Assembly (NCBI GenBank): GCA_963585895.1
Contig: OY757904.1
Location: forward strand, 68,270,365 to 68,334,364
From: Sepioteuthis lessoniana
Taxonomy: Eukaryota; Mollusca; Cephalopoda; Myopsida; Loliginidae
Reading direction: 5' to 3'
DNA length: 64,000 bases
The notes below the pieces were generated by a model. That model was not told the DNA's origin. It searched no databases and saw only the letters and a list, made by a program, of their open reading frames with translations. Positions within the stretch are counted from its first letter, which is position 1. Each line of letters starts with the position of its first letter. Both the position numbers and the translations under genes were made by a program. Positions 1 through 11,439 of this stretch are shown here, piece by piece.

Positions 1-960
1 CTAAAACAATCGATCCCACTCTTCTCTTAAAATCCACCTTAATGTACTTCGAAAAATTATCCTAAAGTACACTTATGATGTTCTATTTTAATCCCACCAA
101 CACACATTTACATTTAAAAAGTCAGTGTCTCTATGGGTTTTCTTCAGGGCCTGATCTTCCGTTATATTTATATGTCAGACCTTGAAATTAAAATATCTAA
201 TTACATTAAAAAGCCTTTGATAATCTTAAAATCAGACGATGATATACATATTCTCGCTAATGATACTAATGAAATACACATACAACAAAACACTTTCCTA
301 AAATATTCAGTTCTAAATTTCACCCATGAACTAAAAAGAAAATCAATAAAATGTTCTTTTTAGATGTTCTAAACGAAACTAATTACAATAATAGTGAACC
401 CCAAATTTATACTTACAAAAAAACCTAACTAATAATAACTGTGCCCCCAACTTTAAAAGTGGATGCTCCTTCCGATATAAATGATCAATTATTGATAACC
501 TAATATCTCGATCAAAACTAATCTCCTTCTGCAAAAAAATATTTTATAAAGAATTAAAAAATATAAAACAAACTCTCATCAATATTGGTTTCCCTAACTA
601 TATTGCTGACAGTCAAATTAAACATAAAATTAAAAATCTCAGCCAAAAAAATAAACACTGCAACATTTCAACCAATAAACATATTGTATCAAACATTTTA
701 CCGTAACCAAATGCTCTACAATAATAAATTTGATCAAAATATTCTAAAAATGTTGATTAAAAGAAATATACTCCTTCCTGATAACCGTCGATTGGTGTTT
801 TTAAAAAAGCAAACGTCATATATCAATTTGAATGTACTTTAGGATATTGCTTCTCTGAAAATAGCAATATATACCAATAACCATATTTTTAAAAGCTCAA
901 GAGAAACCGTTATTTAACAATTCCTCATTTCTAAATGATTTAAATATATGATTACAATGT
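1..960 (+). pseudogene. Penelope-like retroelement fragment (RT C-terminal half, linker, start of GIY-YIG region)
   Basis: Translated pieces resemble the C-terminal half of a Penelope-like reverse transcriptase. Around 130-165 the frame reads M-G-F-L-Q-G, where the family has M-G-x-P-x-G. At 235-250 there is S-D-D-D-I in the place of the catalytic Y-x-D-D box, with the aromatic residue lost. At 320-365 comes a segment of the form L-N-F-T-H-E-L followed by a phenylalanine-rich stretch, matching the FTxE...FLD block. From about 430 to 840, with frame changes, a lysine- and asparagine-rich linker follows, including F-Y-R-N-Q-M. After 840 the reading resembles the approach to a GIY-YIG endonuclease (Y-Q-F-E-C-like) and then fades. 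The 5' part lies outside the window. Stops and frame changes make it non-functional. Clade assignment within Penelope-like elements is inference. Confidence 0.7.
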
Positions 961-1049
961 AAATAGTTTATCATTGGCACATACGATATCGTTGGTGCGT
1001 TGAAAATCTAATTTTTTGTAATTTCGACAATTTTAATCTTTTCGATCAA

Positions 1050-1980
1050 CCATCAAATGATTAATTGCATAATAAACAGATGTAACAAACTGGCTCAAAA
1101 ACGAGGATCCTACGTGAAGTGACTTTTTTGGGAAGACGACCCTCTAGGAATTGTGGTAGAGATTGAAATTTTATCATACAAACACATTTAATATGCACGA
1201 ACTAGAATTTGTCTGAGAGAATGAGATGTATTAAATTATATGGGATTTTGAGCAAAACAAACCCCAGATCAACTGTTCCTGGCCAGGAGACCAGGCCTAG
1301 TGCTAATTAAAAAAAAAGAGAACTTGGAGTAAAGTCCACTATATATATATGCCAACCCCTCTGCTCCGGCAGGATATGACACAAGGTTAATAGTTAAAAA
1401 GAGTTTAACAGGTTTGAATTCAGAGTTTTCCTTTTTCTAGACTAGTTGCCTCACCAAGGCTGAAAAACCTAGCCTGCCCTACTATTTACCCATAGCTGGA
1501 GGGAGAATAATTGGATTCATACCTTTCTAAAGGGTATTAGTGTTATGTGAAATTCTATCAGTCGCGTCCAGGATTTGAACTCGTGTCGCCGTGTCCATTT
1601 CCTACAACGATAAGCATTACACCACGGGCACCTCCTATAGTTCACTATATGAAGCTGAAAAGCAAAGAAAGCTAAAATATTGACAAGAGATGTAAAAAAA
1701 CAAACCCAGAGATGTAAAAAAAGCTATGAAAAATGAGAGTTGTTATGATACCAACTGTAATTATTTTACTTGGAAGGGTCGACAGAGATTTGGAAAATAG
1801 GCTTGAAGGGTTGGAAATTGGAGGACTGATCGAGACCATTCAAGCAACAGCGTTGTTAAGATCAGAAAGTTTATTGGGAACAGTTTTGAACACTTGAAAC
1901 TTGTTGTCACTCAGACTCCATTGAATGACAATTAGCTGGTGCTACTGAGGAAAAGTTCGAGGAATACACTAATAATAACA
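1050..1980 (+). mobile_element. LINE-beta (R4/Dong-like, RLE-type LINE) 3' fragment, split by a SINE
   Basis: This is a decayed 3' portion of the same RLE-type LINE as at 40677-46130. At 1070-1110 it preserves the end of the CCHC zinc-finger block (I-N-x-I-I-x-x-C-N-K-L-A-Q-like). At 1230-1340 it keeps the restriction-enzyme-like endonuclease stretch, including the A-R-R-P-region. After an inserted SINE, 1655-1950 matches the C-terminal and 3' segments of the other copies (V-x-x-I-P-T-V-I, then G-L-E-x-L-E-I-G-G-x-x-E-T-I-Q-A-T-A). It ends near an AATAATAA stretch, like the (AAT)n tails of the other copies. Many stops are present, so it is a dead 5'-truncated copy. Confidence 0.75.
1345..1638 (-). 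mobile_element. SINE-B, full length, with target-site duplication
   Basis: Read on the minus strand it starts with a tRNA-like head: an A-box-like GTGGTGTAATGCTTATCG and a B-box-like GAGTTCAAATCC (both in the reverse complement of 1565-1630). A central block, complement of CTACTATTTACCCATAGCTGG, is shared with SINE-A. The 3' part contains GGAAAACTCTGAATTCAAACC, found again at 28860 and 29570. It is flanked by near-identical 12-mers AGTCCACTATAT (1333-1344) and AGTTCACTATAT (1639-1650), a likely target-site duplication. It lies inside LINE-beta, so it inserted later. Confidence 0.8.
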
Positions 1981-2670
1981 GTGTTGTTCTTTTGTTTATT
2001 AGCAAGCCAGTCTTTGTGGTTTCTTATTGCCAAATCCCTACTTGTAGAAGAAGAGAGGTTGTATTATTTAACAACCAGTTAGAGGGATATGCGCGTTCAT
2101 GTCTTTTTCACTGTTATTCAACCAGAAATAAGCGTAATTTAGCAACTGGAGTTCAAACATGCATTTTAAGAGGTTGTCGTGTAGCAATTAATAATAATAT
2201 CGGGATGTCTAACCCTTTCCAAATATATAAATTCAATATCTATTTGACGCAATGAAGTAAATTCTCAGCAATTCTAAAATATGTTTCGTTTGCTTGTTCG
2301 TTTTTTTTTTTTTGTTTTTTTTTGATAAAATCGTAAGCATATTATTGTCGTTTCCAGTATTGTCATGGCCGCATAATGAAATATTCATTAAAAAGAAGAC
2401 CACATCTAGAGCTAAACTAAAACCGACCATCCAAGAAGAACGAATACACTTGTGGAAAGAACATATCAAGAATCCTCTTTGATAATCCCAAAATGCTATG
2501 TAAAAAGCTATCTCACAAATAATTAATAATGAACTAGACTTCAAACTAGTACAGTTTACGCAAGAATAACTCGACGTAGTACTAACAAAATTTAAAAACA
2601 GAAATTCTGCCAGTCTTGATGAAATCTCATCAGAAGTATGGAAGACAAAATACTAAACTCATACTGCAAC

Positions 2671-2671
2671 G

Positions 2672-2720
<49 letters not shown>
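2671..2720. repeat. (CA)n-(TA)n microsatellite inside LINE-alpha copy 1
   Basis: About 12 CA units pass directly into about 13 TA units. The tract replaces the LINE segment that lies between E-V-W-K-T and the P-F-P-K-K-G-D-L block in the copy at 34130. Confidence 0.95.
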
Positions 2721-3728
2721 GACCACAATAGACAGATGAACCAAAGACTACCTCTTCGCTTTTTCCCAACAAAGGTGACCTCGAGATTGCCAAGAACTGC
2801 CAAGTTATAACCCTTACTTCCATAACGGCTAAGATTTACAATGCTCTGCTACTCAGCTGCATCGAACCGGAAATTGAAAAACATTTTCGGAAGAATTAAA
2901 ATGTTTTTGGGAGAAAGTGATCAACAACATCACAAATTCAGACAATTCGTAGAATTTTAGATGTAGTTCGTGAAAAAACACCGAGGTGACCTCATTTAAA
3001 ATTTTTTTCAAGGTATTTGACTCCATAAACAGAGGGATGATGAACCAAATATGGTCTCCCCCCAAAAAAAACACCCGTCGCAACCATAAAGATACTTTAT
3101 AAAAGCACGAAAGTAAAAGTCCACTCACAGAATGGAGACACAAACTTCTTTGACATTGTCGTTGGTGTTCTTCTAGAGGATACATTAGCCCGATAACTGC
3201 TCATAATCTGCATAGAGCACGTGCTTAGAATATCGATAGGTCAAATGAAAGAACATAGCTTCACACTGGAAAAGACAGACGATACCTCACGCAGGCTACG
3301 CAGATCTCACTGCGCGTCTGGAAAATACACCAACCCAAGCTGAATCCCTGTTGCTTAGTTTGGATCAGGCAGCAGGAGGCGTTAGTCTCGATGTGAATGC
3401 AGACAAAACAGAGTACATGTGGTTAAATCAAAAAGGAGATATCATCACACGAAATTGTGATTCTCCGTAAGTAGTAGACAAGTTCACGTACCACGAAAAC
3501 AGGGTCGCATCGACAGAAAATGATATGAATACGCGATTAGCGAAGGCATGGACTGCTATCGATTGGTTATCAGTCATATGGAAGTCATACTTTTCCAATA
3601 AAATAAAACTCAATTTGTTTTCAAAGCAGTGGTTGTATCACTTCTACTATATGGATTTACCTCATGGACGCTGACCAAGCATAGAGAGAAAAATAACTAC
3701 CAGAAGCGATGGATGATAGAGACGAATG

Positions 3729-3732
3729 GCGA

Positions 3733-3767
<35 letters not shown>

Positions 3768-3813
3768 GGAGATCCGTGTTAGCGGCAAAACGTGATGATG
3801 ATGATGATGACGA
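3729..3813. repeat. (GA)n expansion and (GAT)n tail at the LINE-alpha 3' end
   Basis: At 3729-3763 a GA tract sits where the other LINE-alpha copies carry only a short GAGAGAGA within their coding sequence (for example near 7000 and 60155). At 3795-3813 a (GAT)n run forms the element's 3' tail, as at 35917 and 60190. Confidence 0.9.
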
Positions 3814-3829
3814 TAAAATCTAAAAACTC

Positions 3830-5570
3830 AAGAAATTTGAAAAAGCACATGAATTATTAATGTGCCGCTTATTCGTTTTTTTTTTCCTTTTAGCAGCTCT
3901 TTCATTTAAGACATATATTCATTATTTTACAAATAAGTCTGGGTTACATGGTTCTTAATTTACTTTTGCTTTCAATCTTTTTTTCATTAAATATTATCAT
4001 CAAAGATGATATTTTGTTGTTACAGTATAGAAAATAATTATGGGATCTCGAAAACTTAAATATATCATTATCTGGTAAGAAAACTGGTAAATTAACCCCT
4101 ACGTTTCAAGAACGTTAGGAATCATCAAATGGTGTATACACAAGGTAATAGATCTGGTGAACGTGCCAGTCGCGGAGGTCAACTTGTTGAACATGATAGA
4201 TTTATCATTTCTTAAATATTTCAGTCTCTATCGGGTGATATTGTTTTAAAAAAGGCTTTGTTTAGATATGACGTATAGGACTCTGGTCTTTTACAGTATC
4301 CGCTATTCTTTAAGCAGTCACCCATCTATCCACCTATTGAATAGACTAATCGCTGCTTAACATTAGTGATCTAACCGGGATTTTAATGTGATCTCACCGT
4401 ATATTACACACGAATGAGTTAACAATTATAAATAATGTAGGCAGCTGATTGTATGGCATTTGTCGCCCAAATATTTAACTAATATCCCGATCAACCCTTC
4501 TAGTACTTGCGCAGCAGCATTTTTTAAATCCAAGATATAATACTTCCGGAATTTCTCTATTGAAAATAAATTATTTATTCAAGATTAAATATGTTTGGTG
4601 GGAAAGCAAATATGTCAAGTGTTTACAGCCTGTAAGTAAAACGTAGGTAATTTATAAAGGGAATTTTAAGAGACTTTATGTTGAACAGAAAAAAATCAAA
4701 AATATTTTTTTAGCTATGCACTAAACTAATGTTTAAGTTAAGAAGGATGAAGAGAGAAACAAATGTCCATACATAAATATGTCGGACATTTCTCAGCTAC
4801 CAGAACAGCCCATAAAAATCGGTAATACATATTCGTTCTTGTTTCTTTTTAAAATCATAAAACTATACTTAACTCTTCTTTTAAATTCATCCAAGGAAGA
4901 TAATTTAATACGTTCTGCTAACAAAGGAATGTAGCCTACAAATATCAAAGTAAGAATAAAATCACTTTTACTTTGAATATATAAAAAATTACAATGTTGT
5001 AAATACATATTGCATTCATCAGGTTAAATTTAGATGCAGTGCTTATCATTATCATGTTAAAATGTTTTGATCGTTTTCTTTTTCTAAATAACATACAAGC
5101 TAAAGTAGAAACCTACATATCTTATCATTAAATATATTTCATTTTATAAGAATGATAATAGTACATATGAATGACTGAAATTTATTTGTTGAAAATAAAC
5201 TAACGACATCACTAAAGTTATTGTTTAGTTTTTATTCTAACGTCTAAATGTACCTGTCTCATTTCTCAGTTTGATTTTTTTGTTTTTGTTTTTAGCTGGA
5301 TTTAAACTATGGCGTCTTCGTGTCCCATACTTTGTTCTTTTCTCGGGCCCAGTTTACAATGTTACCCAGGTGATCGTTTTCTTTACGTTTACTTTACAAA
5401 CTGTTGCAATGGCGAAGTCTACAAGTTGTATTACTTCCTGTTCTCTTCTTTGTTAGTTAATTCAAGACTGCGATTCTGTTTCTGATAACATGTATGTTAA
5501 ACATACTCTCCGTGAAATACAGTCAGTTTTTCTCTCTGTATCTTCTATCATACACCTTTTTAATGTTACT
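3830..5570. other. AT-rich intergenic DNA, nothing recognised
   Basis: No open frame with family resemblance, no SINE tail and no long microsatellite is visible. Short ORFs at 4793-5008 (minus) and 5271-5456 (plus) look like chance ORFs. Confidence 0.5.
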
Positions 5571-5574
5571 CGTT

Positions 5575-7050
5575 TTGGGAAGTCTAGAGTTACCGTCGCA
5601 GGCATAATGATGCTATATAAAAAAGGAAAGTAAATGTGTGCTCCTGGGATGAAGACACAAACTTCTACAACCTTGTAGTATGTGTGCTGTAAGGAGACGC
5701 ATTAGTCCTATACCTGTTTATCATCTACTTAGACTACGTTCTCAGAACGTCTATTGATATAATGAAAGTTGACGGTCTCAAGCTGGCAATGGTTAGAAAC
5801 AGAAAATACCACTCACAATCAATCACGGATGCAGTCGACGCCGATGACATAGTGCTTCTAGCAAATAAACCCACTCAAGCCGAAACCCTGTTACATAGTC
5901 TGGGACCAGCAGCTACTAGCACTAGAACTCCATGTCAACGCAGTGTAGACGGAATATATATGCTTAAATCAAATAGATGACTTCCCCCCACTAAATGGTT
6001 GTCCTTTGAAACTAGTGGACACGTTTATATACTGAGAATTAATTTTCATTTATTGCAGACTTTTTGTCCTCGTCTTGGTAGTTTTTGTGTTGTTTCTTCT
6101 TTCACTAAGTTTCGGCCAAATTTCACCTCTGGCCTTCTTCAGGTGAATTTATTGCGGATAGAGGCGTTGAGTCTCTACGGTTCCAGGTGAGCATTGTCAG
6201 AAGATAGCGGTTTCAAATCCTACCCAAGCCGGCCAGAGCTTTACTTGGTCAAAAACGTGGTGCGATAGACAACAACTATGGAAGGCAGTTATTACTGGGG
6301 TGACGGTTACAAGACTCAGCATTCCTATCCGATGTCGCGGTAAATCACCTGAAGAAGGCCAGAGATGAAATTTGGGCGAAACGTAGTGAAACAACACAAA
6401 AACTACCAAGATGAGGACAAAACGTCCGCAATAAATAAAATTTAATTCTCAGATTAGGAAGCCTCATCTCAAAATGATTCCAATTAAAGACAAGTTTATA
6501 TACCTAGGAAACTGTGTCTCATTAACCGAGAAAGACATCAACACGTGACTTGCAAAGGCGTAGACAGCTATCGATAGGCTATCGGTCATATGGAAGTCAA
6601 AACTGACCTATAAATTTAAACGCAATTTTTCCAAGCAGCGGTAAAATTGATACAGCACTACACGGACGCTAATTAAACGTTTGGAGAAAAGGCTTGGCAG
6701 TAATTGCACAAAAATGCTGCGCTCAATATTGAAAAAGTCCTGGAGGAAGCACCCAACAAAGTAGCAGCTTTAGTGCCACCAACCACCTATCACGAAAACT
6801 ATCCAAGTTAGACGAACCAGACATGTGGGTCACTGCTGGAAAAGTAAGTAAAAACTCATAAGTGACATACTCCTGTGAACTCCATCACATGAACGAACAA
6901 AGGCAGAACGACCAGCTGGAACCTATATACAATAGCTCTCTAACGATACAGGATATAATCTGAAAGACCTCGCGGAAGCGATGGACTAGAGAGACGGTTG
7001 GTGAGAGAGAGTCAAGGAGATCCGTGCCGGCGGCTCGACTTGATGATGAT
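5575..7050 (+). mobile_element. LINE-alpha copy 2, split by a fold-back element
   Basis: The left part (5575-6031) carries RT palm sequence: M-M-L-Y near 5610, W-D-E-D-T-N-F-Y at 5647-5675, then an L-D-Y-V-L-R-T-S-like block. The catalytic box is at 5837-5848 and reads D-A-D-D, so the tyrosine of Y-A-D-D is aspartate. It goes on to Q-A-E-T-L-L-H-S-L. The right part (about 6480-7050) continues with K-F-I-Y-L-G-N and K-D-I-N-T. The thumb follows near 6560-6600, then the C-terminal R-R-T-R-H and E-R-V-K-E-I-R-A-like blocks. It ends in a short GAT run at 7041. A GTTTATATAC-containing stretch occurs on both sides of the inserted element, so the junction is not a simple clean insertion. Confidence 0.8.
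6032..6452. mobile_element. Fold-back (long inverted-repeat) element with tRNA-like core
   Basis: The left arm 6032-6151 and the right arm 6341-6452 are reverse complements over about 115 bp with few mismatches. Both begin or end with CTGAGAATTAA and include a GGTAGTTTTTGTGTTGTTTC block. The 190-bp spacer contains GGTTTCAAATCC near 6210, which resembles a Pol III B box. No transposase is encoded. It splits LINE-alpha copy 2, so it is younger than that copy or came in with a rearrangement of it. It could be a MITE-like or SINE-derived fold-back element. Confidence 0.75.
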
Positions 7051-7054
7051 ATTG

Positions 7055-8465
7055 AGAGTTAGCTTCCACTAACTACGTATGCTTTCCATGATTGATGGTT
7101 TTATATGATAATTCCCAATAATCCTTTTTGGATCGAGAAATACGCCTCTGATTTTCGCTGTATTAGGGGCTCCTTGACAATTTACATCGTCACGCTGCGT
7201 TTACAGGTCCATGCAAGAGGAACTTAGAATACGCTAACTGTATGGCCAGCAGAAGGGTAAATCTCATCAGAAATAGGTGTACTTAGATGGGCATTAAACT
7301 GAATCAGATTATGAGGCTAGTGTTCTGGAAAACTAGGGTGTGCGTATTTATAATCATTGCTCTTAAATCCTCTCTGAATCAGAGTGGTACATCCTCTCAG
7401 GGTACCATCCATGTGTCAAACAGATCTGTTTCAAATTATTCGTATTTTACAGAACCATGTACAAAAAAGAAACAACTAAAAACATGTAAATATGAACGTA
7501 CAATGAACGTAAATCCCTAACTTCTTGGTCCCAAAATAACCCAAGTAATATATGTCCACTTCACAAACTGATTTACAATGTTTGTATCTTTCATAATTTC
7601 TTAAAGAATTATTTGGCATAGGAATACGTTCTTTACCTTTACGAAACCGTTCCCTTTTGATAACTTTTTCATTCTACTGTTGTTATTCTTGTGCCTGTCG
7701 GCTGCTATTAACACTGACATGACATAACATCTCAGTGAGTGTTTTTATTGAGACATGTCAGTATAGTTTAAATAGGAAAATATCTAAAATCCTCTTCAGT
7801 TACTAATATATTTCTTATTGCTTATCAGGAAACTTCTAAAACTGTTCTTACGCAGAGATTTATCAGCTATTGTTTTACCATCAATTAAAACACACGGAAA
7901 GAGTTATCGCTAAAAATGCTTTCCTCTCGACAGATTGAAACATCAAAGTAACCGCTGAAGACTGGAAAATATCCGAGAAAAACGCAAAGACTATTTTAAG
8001 CAAATTAATTACCTGATATGTCAGCTTACATTAAGAGTTTGTCATCGCATAATAAAAACCGTGTGCCCCGTTCCCTTTGTTTAGTATTGTTGAAATCTGA
8101 AACAGATTAAAAGAAAAATAAAGGCTTTTTTATCAGTAGAATATATTTCTGAGACTGTGCTGCCAAAATCGACGTCACTTTTTCTTCCAGCAGTAAATAA
8201 ATACGTATTTGATACGCCAGTTAAACAGACACAAAAAATAAAGTCATTGGCAACAATATACTTTACTTGTAATTCTCATCGCGTGATGTTAACATTGTAC
8301 AATTATTCTACAAACCAACGTTTGATAAAACAGGACATTTGCTAAATATATATGCGTTCCCCAAAAGCAACGAATTCTTTTAGAATTCACTTAATATCGT
8401 TTTGATTCCATCATCCTCTTTCTATTTCACTAGCTGTCAAGTGATGGAGTAAACATTTATTCCTG
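7055..8465. other. AT-rich intergenic DNA, nothing recognised
   Basis: Only short ORFs without family resemblance (7287-7520 and 8157-8345). Confidence 0.5.
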
Positions 8466-8469
8466 CTGG

Positions 8470-8499
8470 AACACAAAATTTCACCGAAATCGTTGGGTT

Positions 8500-8531
<32 letters not shown>

Positions 8532-8650
8532 TTTTGTTTTTTTGTTAAATGGCATATTAACTTCTGTGTGTTATATAATGCCAATGCCACCCTTGCAGAA
8601 GAATAGAAGCGATGCAATTCAATCCTAAGCTTGGATATGAAGAGGTTTAA
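8470..8650 (-). mobile_element. SINE-A 3' fragment with T/G-rich tail
   Basis: The shared tail motif GGCATATTAACTTC...AATGCCAATGCCACCC occurs at 8550-8595. A T-rich tract with scattered G lies at 8498-8545, which on the minus strand is an A-rich 3' terminus. The tRNA head is missing. Confidence 0.7.
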
Positions 8651-8654
8651 ACCT

Positions 8655-9320
8655 TTTCTTTTAGTGAATTATTAAAAAAGTGAAAGTAACTGAACAACAG
8701 TAGTTCAATCTCGTATACGACGATATCACAATCACATTAGCCACCACGCCTCGAGGATTTCCCTCTTAGTAGCGATAAAATTGACTCCTACTAAGAGAAT
8801 TACAATTTAGACACAAGATTACTTTGATGAATTAGTAGCTTATATCTTTCAAATCTATGTTTTAAGGTCTATATGTTTATATTTTATTAACAAAATATCT
8901 GGTCATTCTTCGTAAATTCAATTTTAAAATACTGATACTCTACACGAGAAGTAATTTCAATGATAGATAATTCCGTAAGACAGCAGGATTAGAAAAAGTA
9001 CGGATGTGAGTGTGGGGCAATATTTAAAAACTGTCCAAAGAAAATGAAATAAATATCAATGAAGTAAATAAAATGGTTGGATTGTTATGTAATGTATAAA
9101 TTGTGAGATTCTGAAAGAAGTGGTTATTTCGTTCATTAGACGATGACTAAAAGCTGTTGTTTGATTCTCCAGACTCCTTCAGGATAGAAGGTGCATTGAA
9201 GGCGTACAAAAAAAGAAAAAAGGAAATGAAATCATACCTGAATTGAGGAACCTATCTAATTAAGAGATACTGAAAAAATTAAAGTTCTCTGAAATTTATT
9301 ATCGTCGAGCTCGTATGGTG
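8655..9320. other. AT-rich intergenic DNA, nothing recognised
   Basis: No repeats or coding potential were recognised here. Confidence 0.45.
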
Positions 9321-9321
9321 T

Positions 9322-9430
9322 ATGTTTTTTTTGTTTAATGCCATATCAACCTTTTTAGGTTATTTAATGTCAAAGCCACTCTTCGAGAAGAACAGTAGTG
9401 GTACTATTTAACCCATAGCTGGGATTGTAT
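9322..9430 (-). mobile_element. SINE-A 3' fragment
   Basis: Shows the tail (GCCATATCAACC...TTTAATGTCAAAGCC) and the central CTATTTAACCCATAGCTGG block in order, without the tRNA head. Confidence 0.75.
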
Positions 9431-9982
9431 GATGTAGTATATTAAGCATTTTATACTTAATCACATTCTTGAATCAGTGTTTTCTTCAAATATATAAGAG
9501 TAAAATTGTATTATTGATAAATTTGATTGAGAGGTATTCTTCATAATAGATTAGATTATTCGACGGCAATCGACTTCCAATCTTCGGCATATTCATTAAT
9601 AACTGTGTTTACGTAAACAATTAAATTAAAAAAGCAAAACAATTTTCTCTTTCATCATAGGCTTTAGCAGATTTGCTGTGGAAAATCTCTCTATTATCTT
9701 ATATGCCTCCCAAAGTTTTAAATCTAGGTTGATATTGGTTTTTTTTCCAAGTTCTGTCCCTATAGAGGCTTGACATTGCTCCGTATCATTATTGATTTAT
9801 TAGTATATAATAACGGCTTATCAGCACCTCTAGAGTTTTTTTTTTATTTCTAGAAATTAATGAATGACGTACACTTAACATTTATATGCACGATTTTTTG
9901 GTTGCTTTTTCATGTTGTATTACTATATAACCCAAATATTTTTCAAACTCATCGATTTGACCCTTATATGGAACCCTTGCTC

Positions 9983-9984
<2 letters not shown>
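9431..9984. other. AT-rich intergenic DNA, nothing recognised
   Basis: No similarity to the other repeats in the window was seen. Confidence 0.45.

Positions 9985-10056
<72 letters not shown>
9985..10056. repeat. (TA)n microsatellite
   Basis: Uninterrupted TA tract of about 36 units. Confidence 0.98.
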
Positions 10057-10060
<4 letters not shown>

Positions 10061-10667
10061 TGTCAATGAAGGGTTCTCCATATTCCACAGAGCTCAAGAA
10101 CTAGAACCTAATCAACAGAGGCAGTCTAGCTTCATTTCCTATGGAAATCTTAACCCACTGATCTTATTCTGGACCGTCCTCGGTATGTTTTAGATTCAAT
10201 TATGGAACGAATATAAGATCAAATGAATAATTTTCATAGTCCCATTATTTGATTTAACTGTCGGGGTAACTAATTCATGTTGAGTATTATCTTGAGGCTC
10301 AAAATTTCACGGAAATACATAATTTTAATCTATGCACGATTTCTTTATCTAATGGGCCACTAAGGTTTAAATATATGTTTTTAGAAAACCAAACCAAACA
10401 TGTATTATCAGAGGGCGTAATAGTACATTTCTTCACATTCATTTTGGAGACTAAACTTAAAATCACAATTATATATGCATTAATCATTTTCATATAATAT
10501 ATAACATATAGGCTATATATTTTTCATAGATTAGACATTTTGATCTCTTAGTCATCATATGTACGAGTTGCCGTAAATCTTCTAAACGTTAAGTGGTTAT
10601 CATTTCATTGCCGTGAAAGTATTTATATCCACTTAAAATGATGACAACAAATTCAGGTACAAAGCCC
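10057..10667. other. AT-rich intergenic DNA, nothing recognised
   Basis: No recognisable feature between the TA tract and the mariner element. Confidence 0.45.
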
Positions 10668-11271
10668 ATTAAATAAGTTTCCAGCCTTTTTTCGTATGGG
10701 CACTTTTATTGACAGTACACTCAGGAAACTCTAGTCCCTTTCGAAATAATCTCCTTCGGCTGCAATCCACTTGTACTGTTCCAACAACTTCTGGAAGGCC
10801 CAATGGAAGTCCTCTTGTGTGAGCTTGTCAATGCTCTTCGTCACAGCCTCTTTCATTTCCTCAATTGTCTCATATAGACAGCCTCTAAGCTTTTCCCTGA
10901 AAAGTCACTGAGTGCATGGTCTGGGCTATAGGGAGGGTGAAGAACTGTCTTGATGCCCATCTTGGTCAAATAGTCTGTGACAAGAATGAAGTTGTGGAGT
11001 GGTGCATTGTCATGGTGGAAACGCCACTGACCCGATTGCTGGCCTCTTCCGACAGAATCTCTACCTGAACTCCCTTAAAACGTCAACATAGTATTCCTTG
11101 TTGACTGTCTGTCCAGTGAGAACCCAATACATGTAGATGATGTCAGTGCTGAAATCATAAAAATTAAGCAGTCATCTCATAAGATGTATAGCAATAACAT
11201 ACTGAATTGTCAAGAGTCAACGAGAATTTTCAATGCCTGATCAAAAAAGTCTGGAATCTTATTGAATGCAC
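10668..11271 (-). mobile_element. Mariner-family transposon, internally deleted copy
   Basis: On the minus strand the frame gives R-W-R-F-H-H-D-N-A-P-L-H-N, which holds the second catalytic Asp of mariner (H-D-N-A-P). It then reads V-T-D-Y-L-T-K-M-G and H-P-P-Y-S-P-D-H-A with the third Asp (D34D spacing fits mariner). After a frame change come E-A-like helices and a C-terminal segment. The N-terminal half of the transposase is missing, and the copy is about 600 bp against roughly 1.3 kb for complete mariners. The ends share ATAAGTTTCCAG (left) and its diverged complement CTGGAATCTTAT (right), which is the terminal inverted repeat seen also at 57879-58785. Confidence 0.85.
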
Positions 11272-11439
11272 TAACTTTATACTTAACTTTTAAACAGAAC
11301 ATCTATTTTACTGATGTGCTTTAGTCATAATGTCTTTGATCCGATTTTTTCCGATCGAACCCAACAGACTTGCACATTTATGCACAATGGACCAAAGAGG
11401 AGATTTGCATGGTTGGGAGAGAAATCAACAGTAAAAGTG

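Larger units (their letters stand above)
2380..3815 (+). mobile_element. LINE-alpha (EEP-endonuclease type non-LTR retrotransposon), copy 1, decayed
   Basis: Conceptual translation in shifting frames follows the RT half of the intact-looking copy at 34130. A K-x-x-R-A-K-L...Q-E-E-R-x-x-L-W-K-E-H block at 2395-2465 is followed by E-V-W-K-T near 2635. Then comes P-T-K-V/G-D-L at 2770, and RT core pieces to 3340. D-x-F-T-Y-like (3480) and W-T-A-I-D-W-L-S-V-I-W-K-S (3548-3590) follow. A stretch L-L-Y-G-F-T-S-W-T-L-T-K lies at 3640-3680. Soon after it jumps to the extreme C-terminus (about 3700-3795), so the segment that other copies have between these points is deleted. It ends in (GAT)n. Microsatellites have expanded inside it at 2671-2720 and 3729-3763. 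Numerous stops. Confidence 0.8.
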
